Source: Triops longicaudatus (lineage: Eukaryota > Arthropoda > Branchiopoda > Notostraca > Triopsidae). From it: a DNA stretch of 64,000 nucleotides. Position numbers and translations under genes: made by a program. The DNA is taken from positions 418,163 to 482,162 of the forward strand of contig JAGQDJ010000112.1 in assembly GCA_022885665.1 (NCBI GenBank). The letters are read 5' to 3'. The stretch's first letter is position 1. Each line of letters opens with the position of its first letter. The notes beneath the pieces were generated by a model, which did not search any database, was not told the origin of the DNA, and saw nothing but the letters and a program-made list of their open reading frames with translations. Below, piece after piece: positions 46,513-59,781 of the stretch.

Positions 46513-47646
46513 ATGTCTAACAGATCATTGTCATCCATGTCTGATAAAATGGCAGATTTAAACTCGAGTCGTTTCGAGAAGTCTTTAGGGTTACTAACTA
46601 CCCGTTTTGTCAACCTTCTTCAAGAAGCCAGAGACGGCGTACTTGACTTGAAACAAGTAATAATGTTAGATCATATGTATGTTGGTATTTCTTAATCAAA
46701 TGTGTTTCGAGCAAGGCTGCAGATATCCTTGCAGTCCGACAGAAAAGAAGAATCTATGATATTACCAACGTTTTGGAAGGTATCGGTCTCATTGAAAAAA
46801 AGAGCAAAAACAGCATACAATGGAGAGGTGCGAGTCCGGGATGCAACTCGCAAGAAATGACCGAAAAGCTGGCAAAAATCCGTGCCGAAATGGCGTCTTT
46901 GGACACAGTGGAGAAAAATCTGGACCAGCACAAACAATGGGTTCAGCAAAGCATTCGTAATATTACTGAAGACGTTACGAATTGCCGCTTAGCCTATGTC
47001 ACCTACGAGGACATCTGCCAAACTTTTGAAGGAGACACGCTCCTAGCTATCCAAGCGCCTTCTGGTACTCATTTGGAAGTCCCAGTTCCCGAGCCAGGCA
47101 AACCCCAGTTCCAAATCCACATTAGCTCTACCAATGGTCCGATTGGTGTCATGCTTGTCAACCAAGAAACCGACGGCAGCAGTCCCGTGGCCGTCTCAGT
47201 CCCACCCGAGGAGGGGGAAAGTCATTCTAACCAACGTCGATCTGTCAAAACCAGTCACTCGGATGATTTAGAACCTGCCTCTAAACGCCGATCGGTTCGC
47301 AAAGGTGTTGCTCCTACTGACCTGACGCCCAACATTCCACTCGGTCGAATATCCGTGAAAATTGACCGATTGGGTAAGTCACGTTGTGTTTAGCCGTTCT
47401 GAATTGGTATTAGTTCTTGTTTTTACTTTGCAGATGATCCTGAGATAGATGAACTTTCTTCTGACAGTAAGAAAACTACCCTAATGAGAGATATGGAATT
47501 TACCATAAGATCTGTATTTTAATGTGTGTTTATTTTACTTTTTAGCATTTGTCCCGTTAAGCCCACCGCCGACTCACAAGGATTACTTTTTCCGTTTGGA
47601 CGACACGGAAGGCATGTGCGACTTGTTTGATGTACCGTTGCTTTAA
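46513..47646 (+). CDS. E2F transcription factor of the E2F4/5 class
   Basis: DNA-binding cell-cycle regulator that works with a DP partner and pocket proteins. Exons 46513-46656, 46716-47373, 47434-47466 and 47546-47646 join to 311 residues. Seen: winged-helix domain starting RFEKSLGLLTTRFVNLLQEA and containing AVRQKRRIYDITNVLEGIGL, a leucine-zipper/marked box (DQHKQWVQQSIRNITEDV, DTLLAIQAPSGTHLEVPVPE), and a C-terminal pocket-protein-binding motif DYFFRLDDTEGMCDLFDV. There is no N-terminal cyclin-A-binding extension, which with the sequence places it with E2F4/E2F5 (Drosophila E2F2-like repressors). An upstream in-frame ATG was not seen. It converges with peroxidasin, stops 325 bp apart. Confidence 0.93.
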
Positions 47647-47971
47647 GAATGTCGTTTGAATGATCAATATGAAAAACGCTGTAAACTACTATTTATGTAT
47701 TCGGGCGAATCTGTCGACTGTTTGAATTTGAGCGATCTTGAGATTCGGGGGCTAAAACCGAATTTCCCATGTAATGATAGTAACCCAGCCACAAGATAAG
47801 TACAATTTGGCGAGAATTCCAAAGGCGCTTTATTGCCGAGGGAAATGTATTTAACTTCATTTTTTGTGGTATTAGCATGAAACATGGAGGAGGAAGCAAC
47901 GGAGATAATCTATTGGGGCACAAGAAAAATGGCAGCTAAAAGAGATCACGAGGGTTATCTTTCTTATGCGT
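47647..47971. other. Shared 3' flank of the E2F gene and peroxidasin
   Basis: 325 bp between two convergent stop codons. No von Willebrand C coding sequence was found here that could extend peroxidasin. Confidence 0.5.
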
Positions 47972-50900
47972 TCACTGCTCGTGATCATCGTCTAATAATT
48001 TGGCTTGAGAATTGGATTTGATAGAGCAGTGAGCTTCGAGTTTTTTGATTTTGTGAGTAAGTTGCTTCACTGTTTCTTGTAGCTTTCGGAGAGTAGTTTC
48101 GAGTATGGCGACTCGGTCGTGAGACGAGTTCAAATCGGACTTGCCTTCGGCAACTGGGCGCTGATTTCCATTCGAGTGCGATGAAATGTGAGGATTCCTC
48201 ACGCGCGTTGAGTTTGAGAAAACTCCGTCATTCATGACGGAACGTTTTTGCCGAGCGTTAACTGGTCCATTAAAATGATCGTGTGCTCTGTGTGCACAGC
48301 CTAAGGATAAAAGAAAACAAAGTAGTTAGAATTTCAGTCCTAGGAGTAAGAAAGTGTTTGCATTTTATCATTTATTCTATTTGCAACAGATGACGGTAGT
48401 TGAAAAGAAATCTGAATTCTTCGCAGTGTTCCAAGGAGAAAAACAAACGAATAAAAAATTATGTTTAGATATGTTCCAAAGGGCCACTTCGTATTTAAGT
48501 GCAAATTTACACGTGTACTATTATTATTACGCAATCGACAACCCGAAACGGAAGGGGCAAATTACTTAAAGAAACGTGCAGTTGGAACTAAAATGTAACT
48601 TCATTGGGAAATGCGGAGTGGGAATATAAGTAGCAAGGATAGTATGTAGTCAATTTTTTATTAGTTGCATACATAAGCGACTCCTTCTAGCTACCGCTAA
48701 TTGAGCTTTTAATGACGATATTGTACAGTCATTCTTCCAGAGAGTTGAGGAGACAAAAATTGCGTTCCATTAGTCGGAACCATCAAAGTGGCAAAGATGG
48801 TTGCAATGAAGGAACGAACACAAATGTTGCAAAATATTTGTAAAAAAAAAAGGTTAAAAGCAACGTTTTCGTTATTGGCACAAACTATGCTGGTAACGTG
48901 TTCCAGGGCAAGAAATTAGAGATGCTCAGCTTGTGGTGTTAGGCGCAAATTCGTATCAGATTTCCCCAATCTGCTTGAGAATTTGGGACGCGGTTTCCAA
49001 CACGATGAACAGCCTATTACAGACAGTAAACTCGTAAGAAGTCTGTGGTTGAAGGAAACTGCTGTACATGACGTGCGATTTTTTTTTTTTTTTTTTTTTG
49101 GAGCGAGAAAAAAGACGATTACGTTTAATATGGTAGCAACGGAATGACTATTAGAAATTGAAGCCAAATATTCTCGTTTGCACTAATCTGCAAAGAATCA
49201 GGATGTCTATTTGTTTTATACCTTAATACAAGTAATGGCCCGTTGATGATTCAATGAAATAAAAGAGAGAATACTTCCTTATAAACTTATTCCCGTTACA
49301 GCATTACATCCATAAGCTCTTCTTTTTGCCATCATATCTTATTATTTCTTAATCTCATTCAGGATTTTTTCCCAAAATTTTTTAAACAAAGTAAGGAAAA
49401 GCTTAGGCTGAAGTAACCTTCAGTCATCTTTCTTTTTTAACGGGGTTTGAAGTGTCTCCTCGAAGAGATGCTTATTTTTGTTTTCGGCTATCGCAAAAAG
49501 TTGCGACTTATAGAAGTAAGCCGTAAACTGAATAAACAAGTAAAACTTAATTCGCTTAACCCTGGTTTCGTAGTGTAAAACGAAGTTAATATTCTTCAAT
49601 AGTTTATCTTGTAGTGAATGTAAAAATAAATGTAAGAGCACTTTCCACGTGGCAAGTAATGATCCAAGAACTTCCAAAAAGTATTAATTCTTATGACTCC
49701 GTCAAAGGATTTTTATGCAGTCTCTTACCTTCGCATTCCTTCCAAAACCTTAGGTCCATTCGGGGTATTTTCTTGCACCCCTTGAATGGTGGGTTTTGCA
49801 GTTTGGGCAAGAGGAATACGTCGCTGGTTACGTCCTCGATATTGTCTCCGTTATCGCATATCACCCGAGCCAATGTGACCTGTTTAATCTGCGTCAGCTG
49901 CTCTGGTTTAAACACAGCCGGATTTTCATACCAGAACCTAAATCACAGTTCTGCCAAATTTGTCGCAATTATTTTGCCATAGTACATTACCTGTCTCCAT
50001 TCCGGAGACGTCGGAACTGTTCCACTAAAAGACACCGGAAAGTTGGACCAACTTTAGCTCCATCGACCAAGTCTTCCGCAATACCTCCCACCCAAGGGTC
50101 GATATTTCCTGTGTAAAAATAAATGATAGAATTCAGTTTTTCCGAGCCTTACTTACTACACAGTCGAGCCAAAAAAAAGTACCTGGATGGCCGTAAACCT
50201 GTTCCAGTTTTGCTCGTAACTCCTTGCTCTTGATTTCGTGCCGCAAATCGTCGAAAGTATGAGCCACGCTTAAGTTACAATACTTCCGCCAGTCGTTATA
50301 ACTGGGAAGGGCGTGGTCTCGTGCTCTCTGAATGTTTAGCGCTGCAAGATCTTGTGCTACCAAATGAGCGGGACGAGCTAGGGTTTCGGTCAAATCTGAG
50401 TTGAGGATTTGATCCGCAGTTTTCACTTTTGCTGGGCTTGCAAACAACCCACGGAGGATGGGATCCACTCCGCCTTCCTCAACGACGCGCCACGGCGTGA
50501 AAAACGCGTTTTGCAGTGGTAGGTGGCCCTCAGGAATAGGCTGGAACGAACTGTTCAAGCGCAAAAGTACCGGCTGGATTAGGCCATGGCCCATACGCAA
50601 AGCCGCTGTGGCGAAAACGTTCGCAATGGAGGCGTCCACTTGTGGGTCGTACCCTTGATACGGACCCATCATGTCCATACCTTTCGGTCCCAAAATGTGT
50701 GGCAGCCAATGGGCGTACGTAATGTGTTGATGCATGGCGCCCATAATCTTTCTCGCTTCGTGGTAAATGGTTTCGCTGTTCCAATCTTTGTTGATGCGAG
50801 CTAATTCCTCGGCTATTCGGTTGTGTTCTCGGAACCATAGGGTATGCATAGTCAGTAAGCCAACCTTCAAGAAAGACAAAAGTTAGGCTAGTTCAATTCA

Positions 50901-53900
50901 CTTAATTTGTCGTCACATTTTCTTGTGTCGTAATCGTTCTAATTTTGGTCTAACGTTGCAAAGTTTTAAAAATATAATACTGATAAATTAGCGTAACAAC
51001 CTGTTCGTTGGCACGGACGTCACCGGCTAAGAAACACCCAATCGAGCTCTCGCTCTTGTCTCGCTTACAATCCACGGGAGTTTCATCCGTAGCAAAGGGC
51101 AAAAACGGTTTACCGGTACTGCTTTTGATACCTTCGCGAAGTTTCCCCATTTTGGATCGGAAATCGCGCAGTTCTCGCGCTTCAGTTTCGGTTGAACCGT
51201 AGATCTGCGAAGCATCGATGTACGAAGTTAATTGATTGATTTGTTCGCGAGGTAAAATGGAATTCGTGAGGACGGATGTAGTGCCTGAGCCACAGACAGC
51301 ACTGTTACGTGTAAACTCCATACATTTCAAGTGACGGACGCGGGGATCGTTAGGTGGCACTTCAATGGGGAAACATGGATTCGAAAACTCGCAGGATCTG
51401 TAAGTATATAAATAGGGAAATACAAATTATCAATAAAAGAAAAATAAAGAAATAACAGTTTAACTTATGTAAAAAGAAGTCAGATTTTCAGCAAAAACGT
51501 ATGAGGCTGCAACTAGCAGTCAAGTGTTCCTTCAAATGCTTTAATAATATCAAAGTAAACGTGTGCATGTGACGAGTAACGCTAGCATCTGTGACTTTTG
51601 CTTGGTTCTCAGGTTTGAATTCAAGGGGAATAAATAAGTCATAAAAATCAATAGGTAAATAAAAATTCGGAAATGATAGACAATAGGCCTGGGTCTGTCC
51701 GCGTTTATCTGTCGTTAGAAATGCTAAATTTTCCGTAACAAAGTGTAATTTTATGATTTATTGTAACATAGAAACAGGTGCTTCTTTTCGCGGAAACAAG
51801 ACAGTAAACCGCAGCATTAATTTTAAATTTTAAAAACTCTTACTGCCGGCAGTCAATTCGTTCACCGAACGTTGCCGTGGCTATGCCAGGTACTGCCAAG
51901 TCCAAGTCGTGATCCAAGTACTGGCCCCATTGCATGAGCAGGTGCGTGAAATTTTCGTCGGCCGTTACGGTTTGAGTTGTAATTAAGCGAGTAGAAACTA
52001 GGCGAGCACTAGGTTTGGAGAAGCCGAAATATTTGGTTGTTTTGGACCAGCCTGTTAGAGAAGTTAACAAGAAAATACAGTAGTATATATTTCGTATCGA
52101 AAGTGAACACTTTCACTTATATTGGTAGTGGATTCGTACCAACGGGCAGATTAAGGCCATTTTCGTAAATGGGTGGTAGGACGCGTTTGAAGGCTGTGTA
52201 TGAAGCTCCCCAAGTGGGTTGCTGCAAATTATTGCAGGTACCGTCAAAGCTACGAAACTTGCTGTGAAAGCACATGTCTGAGCAGTCAGGTACGGGCCGG
52301 TGGGCAGTACATCCCGATAAATTAGCAATGAGTTCCAGTTGTGTGGGCGTAAGCATCTCTTCATAGGAGAAGTCTGTTGAAATTATTCAAATTAATTTTA
52401 ATAAATATTACTGAATAATTTTGCTGCTTCGTTCTTGGAATTTTTGTTTTCCATTACGGGTGTTGACATTACCGGGAAAGTTTCTTAAATAGTATCAAGC
52501 AAGTACCCGAAACGTTGTACGTGTTGCCTTCTTCCACATGTTTCCGTACGATTGCCAAGGCACGTTCGTAAACTTCAGCTGCTCGTGCCGTTTCCCGTGC
52601 AATTGCGTTCGGAAATCGCGTCAATCTTAATAATTCACTGTGAGTAAATCGATGGTTCCTTCCTCTTGAGCTCGCGAACAATTGGGCAATTGTGTCTTCT
52701 GTTGCTTGGTCCACATTTCTTTGAGCTTCATTCACCGCAGACACGATTATGTTTGTCGGGACTCGAGTCTCAGTGTCGTCGTCTAATTTATATGTAGTTA
52801 GAGCCAGTAAAAACTTAATTGAAGAAAGTTACTTTTAATAGCTACAACTGCTTTAGCCACATCAACGCCCAAATCGTTGACAGCTGTGCATTCATACAAG
52901 CCTCCGTCATCAAATTCCACGTTATCGATAGTTAAAAGGTCTCCTTTAAATCTTTTTTTTCACATGTATTTGTTAGGATAATCTTTAGCATAATTCACTA
53001 ATTACCTAATGCGTGGAGATTCAGGCAGGGAAAACCCGTTTTTGGTCCACTTGAGTACCGGCACTGGGAAACCGGATGCTTGGCAAGACAACGTCAACGA
53101 ACTTCGCACTTTTGCTTCGGTTGACTTGGGTCCCTTGATGATTGTTGGCGGTTTGCGGCTTTCGCGCGCCAGGACAGTTAAACTGGCGCCTGATTCTGCA
53201 CTACCCAACGCGTTCGTAGCCACGCAGTAATATCGGCCGGTATCGCTGGGCAGTGCTGAACTAATCCTCAATGTACGACCTACCTCATTCTGTTGAAAAT
53301 CGACTTTTGGATAAATTAATTTTTCGCGGCCTATTTACCTCCGCCGAAGACTAGTACTCTATTGTTGAACAATATTGGTTCGCCGTCACGGAGCCATTTA
53401 AAGACAGGCAATGGAAATCCTTCTACACTGCAGCGCAATTCTACTGCATCGTTCTCGAACACTTGATGATCTCTCAACTTTTCGGTGATGTAAGGCAATG
53501 CTAAAACGCAAGAATGAAGCAACCGTTCTTTGACAAGTTAGAATGCAGTACCTAACACACGAAGTTGGGCAGCTGCCGTAATCCGACCCAAACTATTGGC
53601 AACCCGACAGCGGTAGGAGCCCGCATCACCTCGTTCGAGTTCTTTCCGAATGAGCGTGCCGTCTGCAGCTATCTAGCAGAATTATTCAGGGCAGTGTGAG
53701 AACTAAGGTCATGCTATTAGAGTGGAATAGTCATACTTCAATGCGGGGATCCTCCGGACTTAGGGGGGTTTCATTAAAGTGCCATGTAATTTGTGGACGC
53801 GGGTTGCCGGTGACGTTGCACACGAACTGCGCCGCACTGCCTAGTAGAGCGTCTACATCGCTAGGCGTTTCAATAAATCTAGGTTTGCCTATGAGAACGA

Positions 53901-56900
53901 ACGCAGTTAGTTGTAATTTTTCGATGAGAGGCTTAGTCGTGAATAAGTTGGATGTCGACATTTTTTTAAAATAATTAAAACCAGACGTGAGCATTAGCTC
54001 GCTGCCGTTTTGTCAGTAGCTCTCGTACAATTATGGAGTAAATAAGATTGAATTAGGGATAAAATAGTTAATAGATTTTTATGCCAATTGTAAGTCTTAG
54101 ATAAAGTTAATTAAGGTGCAGGCAAAAAGTAAAAAAGTATGCGTGCAAAACTTTACGATCCGTAGAAAGACTTAGGATTGCAAGTGCTATAATAGCCACT
54201 TACTTTTAGGAAGTGAAGAATTGCGTAGCTTGACTTGCCGGGATTTCACTTCGCCAGCCTCATTTTTAGCGACGCATTCATAGCTAGAACCCATGTCTAA
54301 GTCATTGGGGTTTTCAATCATCAAAGTACCGTCGCTGAGGAGTTGATACCGGGGATCGTCCGTGGGGGAGATTTCATTGCTTTTCGTTCATTTAACATTT
54401 GAAAGAAAGACCAAGATGAAAGAATAAGATTTAGCGTGATTTGAGACAAATGTGTAGCGTTTACCTATTTTTCAGCCAGACAATATTGGGCTCAGGGTCT
54501 CCCTCAGCTTTACAGCTAAAATACACAGTTCCTCCGAAGCTGACTTCAACGTCTGCTGGCTCTTCAGTCAAGGAAGGTTTCTCTGTAAATGGTGTTCATT
54601 GCAGAAACTTCTGTAACTCATAATTAATATGTCAAAGTGCAAGTACTGCAGTTAAAGTCGTTGGCATCTAAGGCCATGATAGATTTGCCGTTCACCGTCT
54701 CGGGGAATTGACAAGTGGCTGCTGCTTGAGTGCCATGTTTCTCACTCAGCATACGAGCAAGCCATAACATTTGGCAGTCGCAAACCAAAGCGTTGCTGTC
54801 GAGACGCCTGTCAAGAAAAGAATATGTAAGTGACGGTGCTTTAGAAAGCTAGGATTTTCTCCTTTCTTCCTTTCGGAGAGCAACAGAGAACACTTACAGT
54901 CTTTTCAAGTTGTTGAGGTTCTTGAACATTTCCCGTGGAATGCGCGTTAGCTTATTATTCTGCAAGAATCTGTCAGACAAAAGTCAAGTGCGTAAGATAA
55001 CGAAGGAAAGTCAAGCTTGTTAAGAGGGGCACGGAAATTATGGAGGAACAAAAGGAACTTACAGCCGTTCTAGATTCGTCAGAGGTGAAAAAGTGTCTTC
55101 ATGAAAAGTCTCGAGATTGTTAAAATGGAGATACCTATGTAACACGGAAAAAAATATTAGTTTCAGATCGTTGCCTACGTCTGGCTTGTAATGATTGTGA
55201 AGACTTACAGTTGCTCCAAAAGGGGCACATCGTAGAACACTTTACCTCCCAGCTCGCGAATCCGGTTTTTATATAAATACCTAATTATTGCAATATCTTT
55301 TAATAAAAACTCGCGCATATTTTTTATCATGTTTGGTTGTAAAGAGGAATGTATAATAAACAGTATTTGTGAATAAAGTTGAAAATTTGTGAAGCGGAGT
55401 TCGTGTCGTAATCGCATCGTAAAAGTATCAGAAGATGTGATTTTAAAAGTATAAATGTGACGATACATAACAAAGAACACATTGTCATTTTAGGCCAATA
55501 ATTCATATTCGAAGACACACAAATGAAGCAAACATAGCTTTCTGTAATTAAATAATTCAGATAGTATTGTCCAGTAAGTAATTTTCAATGTCATTGGAAA
55601 TATTAAATTTTTAACATCGAATGTGGTATGACGTCATGTGCATGCCCTCAGTTACAACGTGGCCTCGAGGGCAGATATGCCCGGTGAGAGGTTAGGTAAG
55701 GTCAGAGGAGAGGAAAGAGAGAGTTGAGTAGTAGTAGAGTCACCACCGAGCCTTGTACACAACCACCCGCATTGAGCTCAATACACGTAACGTCGTTATT
55801 GGATTTAAGACTAAAAGACATACCAAAATGCTTCACTGCAATAGGCGCAAGCCTACATGGATAGTCAATAATAAAAGTTTTAAAATACAAGCAATTAAGA
55901 GGAGACGTTACTGTGTGCAGGAAATGCGCCATAATTTGGCACTAATAAAAAAAAACATGATTCAAGGATACTTGCGCGCAATATATATCACATAGTTAGT
56001 TATATAAATCGAGGTCTATCGGTCACCTAGTGACGTTTTCAGTAGCGTGCACTCACAAGGTTTAAGCAATTAGTGTACTCCTTCCCAGAAAAAAAAATGG
56101 AAGAAAAAAAACAACGAAACTGATGTTTCGTAAACATCACCAATGCGGAACTGACCGAGCGTTTTTGGATTATGTGCAACATTCAAATCCTTTAATATTC
56201 TGTTAAACTTTACAGCTAATATAGCGATAATAAATGAATGAGCGTGGACTATAAATGCTCAATACGCTGTACAATATCGTAAATAAATTATACCTCAAAT
56301 ATTTACGAGAGAATCAGTAGGACAATGGATATTTTCATATATTCAGCATGAAAGCTTTTTGTCGCAGGTTTGTCTACGGAGAGGAAGTAAGGATAGATTG
56401 TGAAATAGACTTCTGTCCTTTATTTAAAGATAATATGTTAATCAGTGAAATTTCTTCATAGTAACATTGCATTACAAGTTACGAAACAATAGCGTTTAGA
56501 ATTACTTTCAGGGGCTACGTATCCAGTTGCTCATATGAACCTTTTATTGAATAAGGTTTCGAAATAATGTCACTTACAAGTATCGCAGCTCACCCAATCC
56601 AGCGAAAACGCCATCCTCCAATTTACCAATTTGGTTATTGTTGAGTAGCCTAAACATTTAACAGTCACGGTTATACTAGCATACATACTTGAAGAGCTGA
56701 AGGTATTAAAACGAATCGCAAACTTACAAAGTGTTCAGCTTGGTCAATTCTTGGAAGGTATTCGGTGAAATATTCTTGATACGGTTAAATCGCAGATCAC
56801 TAAAGAAAAGAAAAATACAAACAAAAGAGATAAAGAAACAGTTCTTTCACTGATTTATGGAAAAAGATTGGAAATAGAAGATTCAGCATTAAAGCGCGTA

Positions 56901-57376
56901 ACGCTTTGACACATGCATTCCACTCTCGTAAAAGCGCCCTAATCGAAGCAGATAATCTTTTTCGGGGGTCAACTCTAGAGCAAACCCGTGGAGCAAACCC
57001 AACCTTTGCTCTCTTTCTTATGCGATTTTCAGATAAGTGAGATCGTGGAGTAACCACCATGCATACGTTCCGAAAGAAAAGCTTGGGAAATTGCACGTTG
57101 CATACCTGTATAAGCCTGAGAAAAGCGACACGGAAAGGGAAAAGAAACTTACAGAATGGTCGTTTCAGGTGGGATAGGAGGAATCTGGTCCAGCTGGAGA
57201 AACATACACCGTACGGTGGTTCTAAAGCACAGACATCGCGAAGGGCAACGTCCCAATTCGTTGGTAGAGGTATTATTATTATTTTCGGGTAATACGACGT
57301 CATCTTGACAAGAGATTGCCAAGACAAGCCCAAGCAAGATGAAAAGAAACGGCCAGCTGCACCTCATCTCCCACAT
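47972..57376 (-). CDS. Pxdn: Peroxidasin (LRR-Ig-heme peroxidase)
   Basis: Secreted matrix peroxidase that forms sulfilimine cross-links in collagen IV. Minus-strand exons: 57153-57376, 56728-56799, 56578-56649, 55209-55280, 55063-55134, 54898-54969, 54647-54807, 54465-54582, 54204-54379, 53737-53888, 53552-53672, 53339-53500, 53006-53279, 52833-52951, 52507-52782, 52140-52373, 51844-52051, 51001-51397, 50183-50864, 49991-50108, 49729-49937, 47972-48300; in frame, 1439 residues. Signal peptide, LRRNT (CPSRCLCF), five LRRs each on one 72-bp exon (about 75-195), LRRCT, four Ig domains (about 250-620), and peroxidase domain (about 714-1330) with distal-His WGQYLDHDLD, FREHNR and proximal-His RMGH. 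A convertase site RQKR (about 1347-1350) and a final coiled coil follow. There is no von Willebrand C domain, unlike human and fly. The donor after exon 51001-51397 is weak (GTTGTT). Confidence 0.95.
48301..49728. other. Last peroxidasin intron (1.4 kb)
   Basis: Long intron before the terminal exon. It holds a T tract of about 21 bases at 49079-49099. A plus-strand frame at 48354-48569 and minus-strand frames here show no recognised family. Confidence 0.6.
55281..56577. other. Peroxidasin intron between LRR exons 3 and 4 (1.3 kb)
   Basis: AT-rich intron between two equal 72-bp LRR exons. No nested gene or transposon end recognised. Confidence 0.6.
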
Positions 57377-59781
57377 CAAATTTCCTGCTTTGGTCAAAAC
57401 AAATCTTCAAGACTCAGCATGAAATCTCACTCGAAAATTTCCCCCTTGACTGGGATCACTTACAGAAATCGAATTTTCACATTAATTTTTTTGTTTTGTT
57501 TGTTTTTTGGTTTCACACACTTCGCTCCCCACACGGAATCTGTCACGTTGCCACTTTTACCGGGTTTTTCGGAGAATCTTACGGGCACGAGAACAGCACT
57601 GATCGCGGGACGCCTTTGCTAACGCCCTATATGATAAATGTCTGAACTTGAACCGAGACGGCCAGGGAATAATCTTGGTGACTAAGGGGGACGTGAAGAG
57701 AGCTTCGATGCACATAAGGAGTGCGTAACCGCCCACGGCCCACCGTGGGTTTCAGTGTGAAAATGTTGACCTAAATAACTTGTTACCAGGCAACACGTAA
57801 AGCGAGAGGACGAAACGCTGAGGTAAAAGAGGTGAAATGCTGAGGTCCCAACAACATTCAACAGCTTATAACCTTTTACCCCCTCCACTCTTTGAAAAGA
57901 GCCTGGGTTTATTGCATGGAATACGTAACCGCAAAAGGTAGCGTGCATCGGTTCACGTAGGGGTGGGTGGCCCATGATGAATATATCTAGAGGAGGTAGT
58001 TGAAACCTGACCGTTTTATTTGTTTGGGCACTTAGCCAATAACGCATACAGAATAAGGAGAATGGACACAAAGTCGGGGAGCAATTACAGTAAAGACCAT
58101 GGGAGACAAAAAGAACCTCGACACTCGATCAAATTTGCAAGTTAATTCTTTTCGCGGACTTTTTGGCAAGTCGGCGAAAAGGTGCAGACGATGTTGGCTT
58201 CCCACATCGGGCGCAGAGATTTTTCATTGTTGTCTAGTCATGGCTTTACTTTTTCGCTGTCAAGGACGATTGTGTGACTGATTTCGTTTGCATACCACAA
58301 ACGGCTTGAGAAAACTGGTTGCTTCGTTCCGAAACACACAACAAAAAAAGGTAGGGGAATTGTTGTTACGTTGTAAAAGATAGGAATGCTTTCAAACCAC
58401 GTTCATATATTTACCCTTGTAAAACGTATCTCCTCTTCGATTTTGTTTATTTATTTCAGTCTCGTTTGTTTGCGGATTTGAATGTGTTCATTATTACGCG
58501 GTAGGGTTTCCCTTTCGGACACGGTACTTACATTCCGACTGGAGTGAAAAACTTAACGTTCCTGTAGTACAAGTTAACTTCTCTTGTGGAGATGAACGAC
58601 TCGGAGAAAAGTTGTCGAAAGGTTTCAGATAAGTTTGCGAAAGATGTGTCTGCAAACGGTTGTAGCTATACTATAAATCCTGAGTAGTACTTGGCCGAGA
58701 GCTTTCTTGAGTACTTGACAACGTAACGAGATTAAGAAGCAACAGGAACGTCTACAATGAATCACGGAATAAACGTAAAAAAAGTACGACTCACAAGCAG
58801 AAATAATATTATATCAAGTGGAATAGTCTCGGAATAACGCACTTGAAAGTTTTTGCGCAGTAAGTCTGCAATTGCGATCGCGACTACCATCCATTGCTGA
58901 AAGATGACAATCATTTTGCAGAATTTTACACATTAATTAAATTTGTCACTCAAGTTACATCTTTATTTTTAGGGTTGGTATCTGTATTTGACTACGTTTA
59001 GTCGGTTGTATGCATGGAAGCTTTAGATTGCCTAAAATAATTTTTCAAGAGCGGATCAAAAAGGATTTCATTCAACGAATTTTGAATTGCAAAGAATTAA
59101 AGCGGCTTTTAGTTATCATGATTTCGTTTCGGTATGTTTAGTGTATAGGTATTAATTGGTTTGCATAACACGGAGTGGAGCAACGCCACAACGCTTTCAC
59201 ATTCCGAGAATTATGTTTTGATAAAGATTTGCGGTAAGCGTTTCCACTACTTGTGCGGTCGATCTCGACGGTGAAGAAAGAACGGATAAAACTTTGTTTG
59301 ACACGAGCTTAAAAGTATCAAAGGTTGATGCAATAAAACAGTAATATTAGTTTATCCGCTTCTATCTAACCGACACATTCAACGCCTAGGTATAACCGTA
59401 TCGTTTTTATGACCAACTCTTAAAAATAGGAGACAGAAACTTTCGTAAAATTCGACTTGGGCCTAGACGCTTTTCATTTGTTAAGAATCTTAAGAAATCC
59501 TTATTTGGGCATTTATTTCAATTCACCCTGCCTTATAAGGCAAGGCAAGGTGTCTGACGGCAAAAAAGGGTGAGACGAAAAAAAAACGTCTTTGTAAAAG
59601 GTAATAAATTTTGTGGTGTATTTGAAAACAAATTCCCTCTCCAATTCAGTTTTAACACATGTACAACTTTTTAGAGGTTAACAACCCTTGCTCTCGTTGT
59701 TTTTTCTTTAGTTTCATTTGGGATTGAAGTATTTCGCAATCACAAGATTAGGTTTCGTTTTTATGGACACAATTGATGCTT
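57377..59781. other. 2.4-kb region between peroxidasin start and chitin synthase stop
   Basis: Should hold the peroxidasin promoter and 5' UTR and the chitin synthase 3' UTR. The open frames around 57305-57622 and 57682-58071 have no recognised domains. Confidence 0.45.

Noticed and set aside
57682..58071. 129-codon minus-strand frame upstream of peroxidasin
   Set aside because: No recognised domain, no conserved motif and no splice partner; treated as chance.
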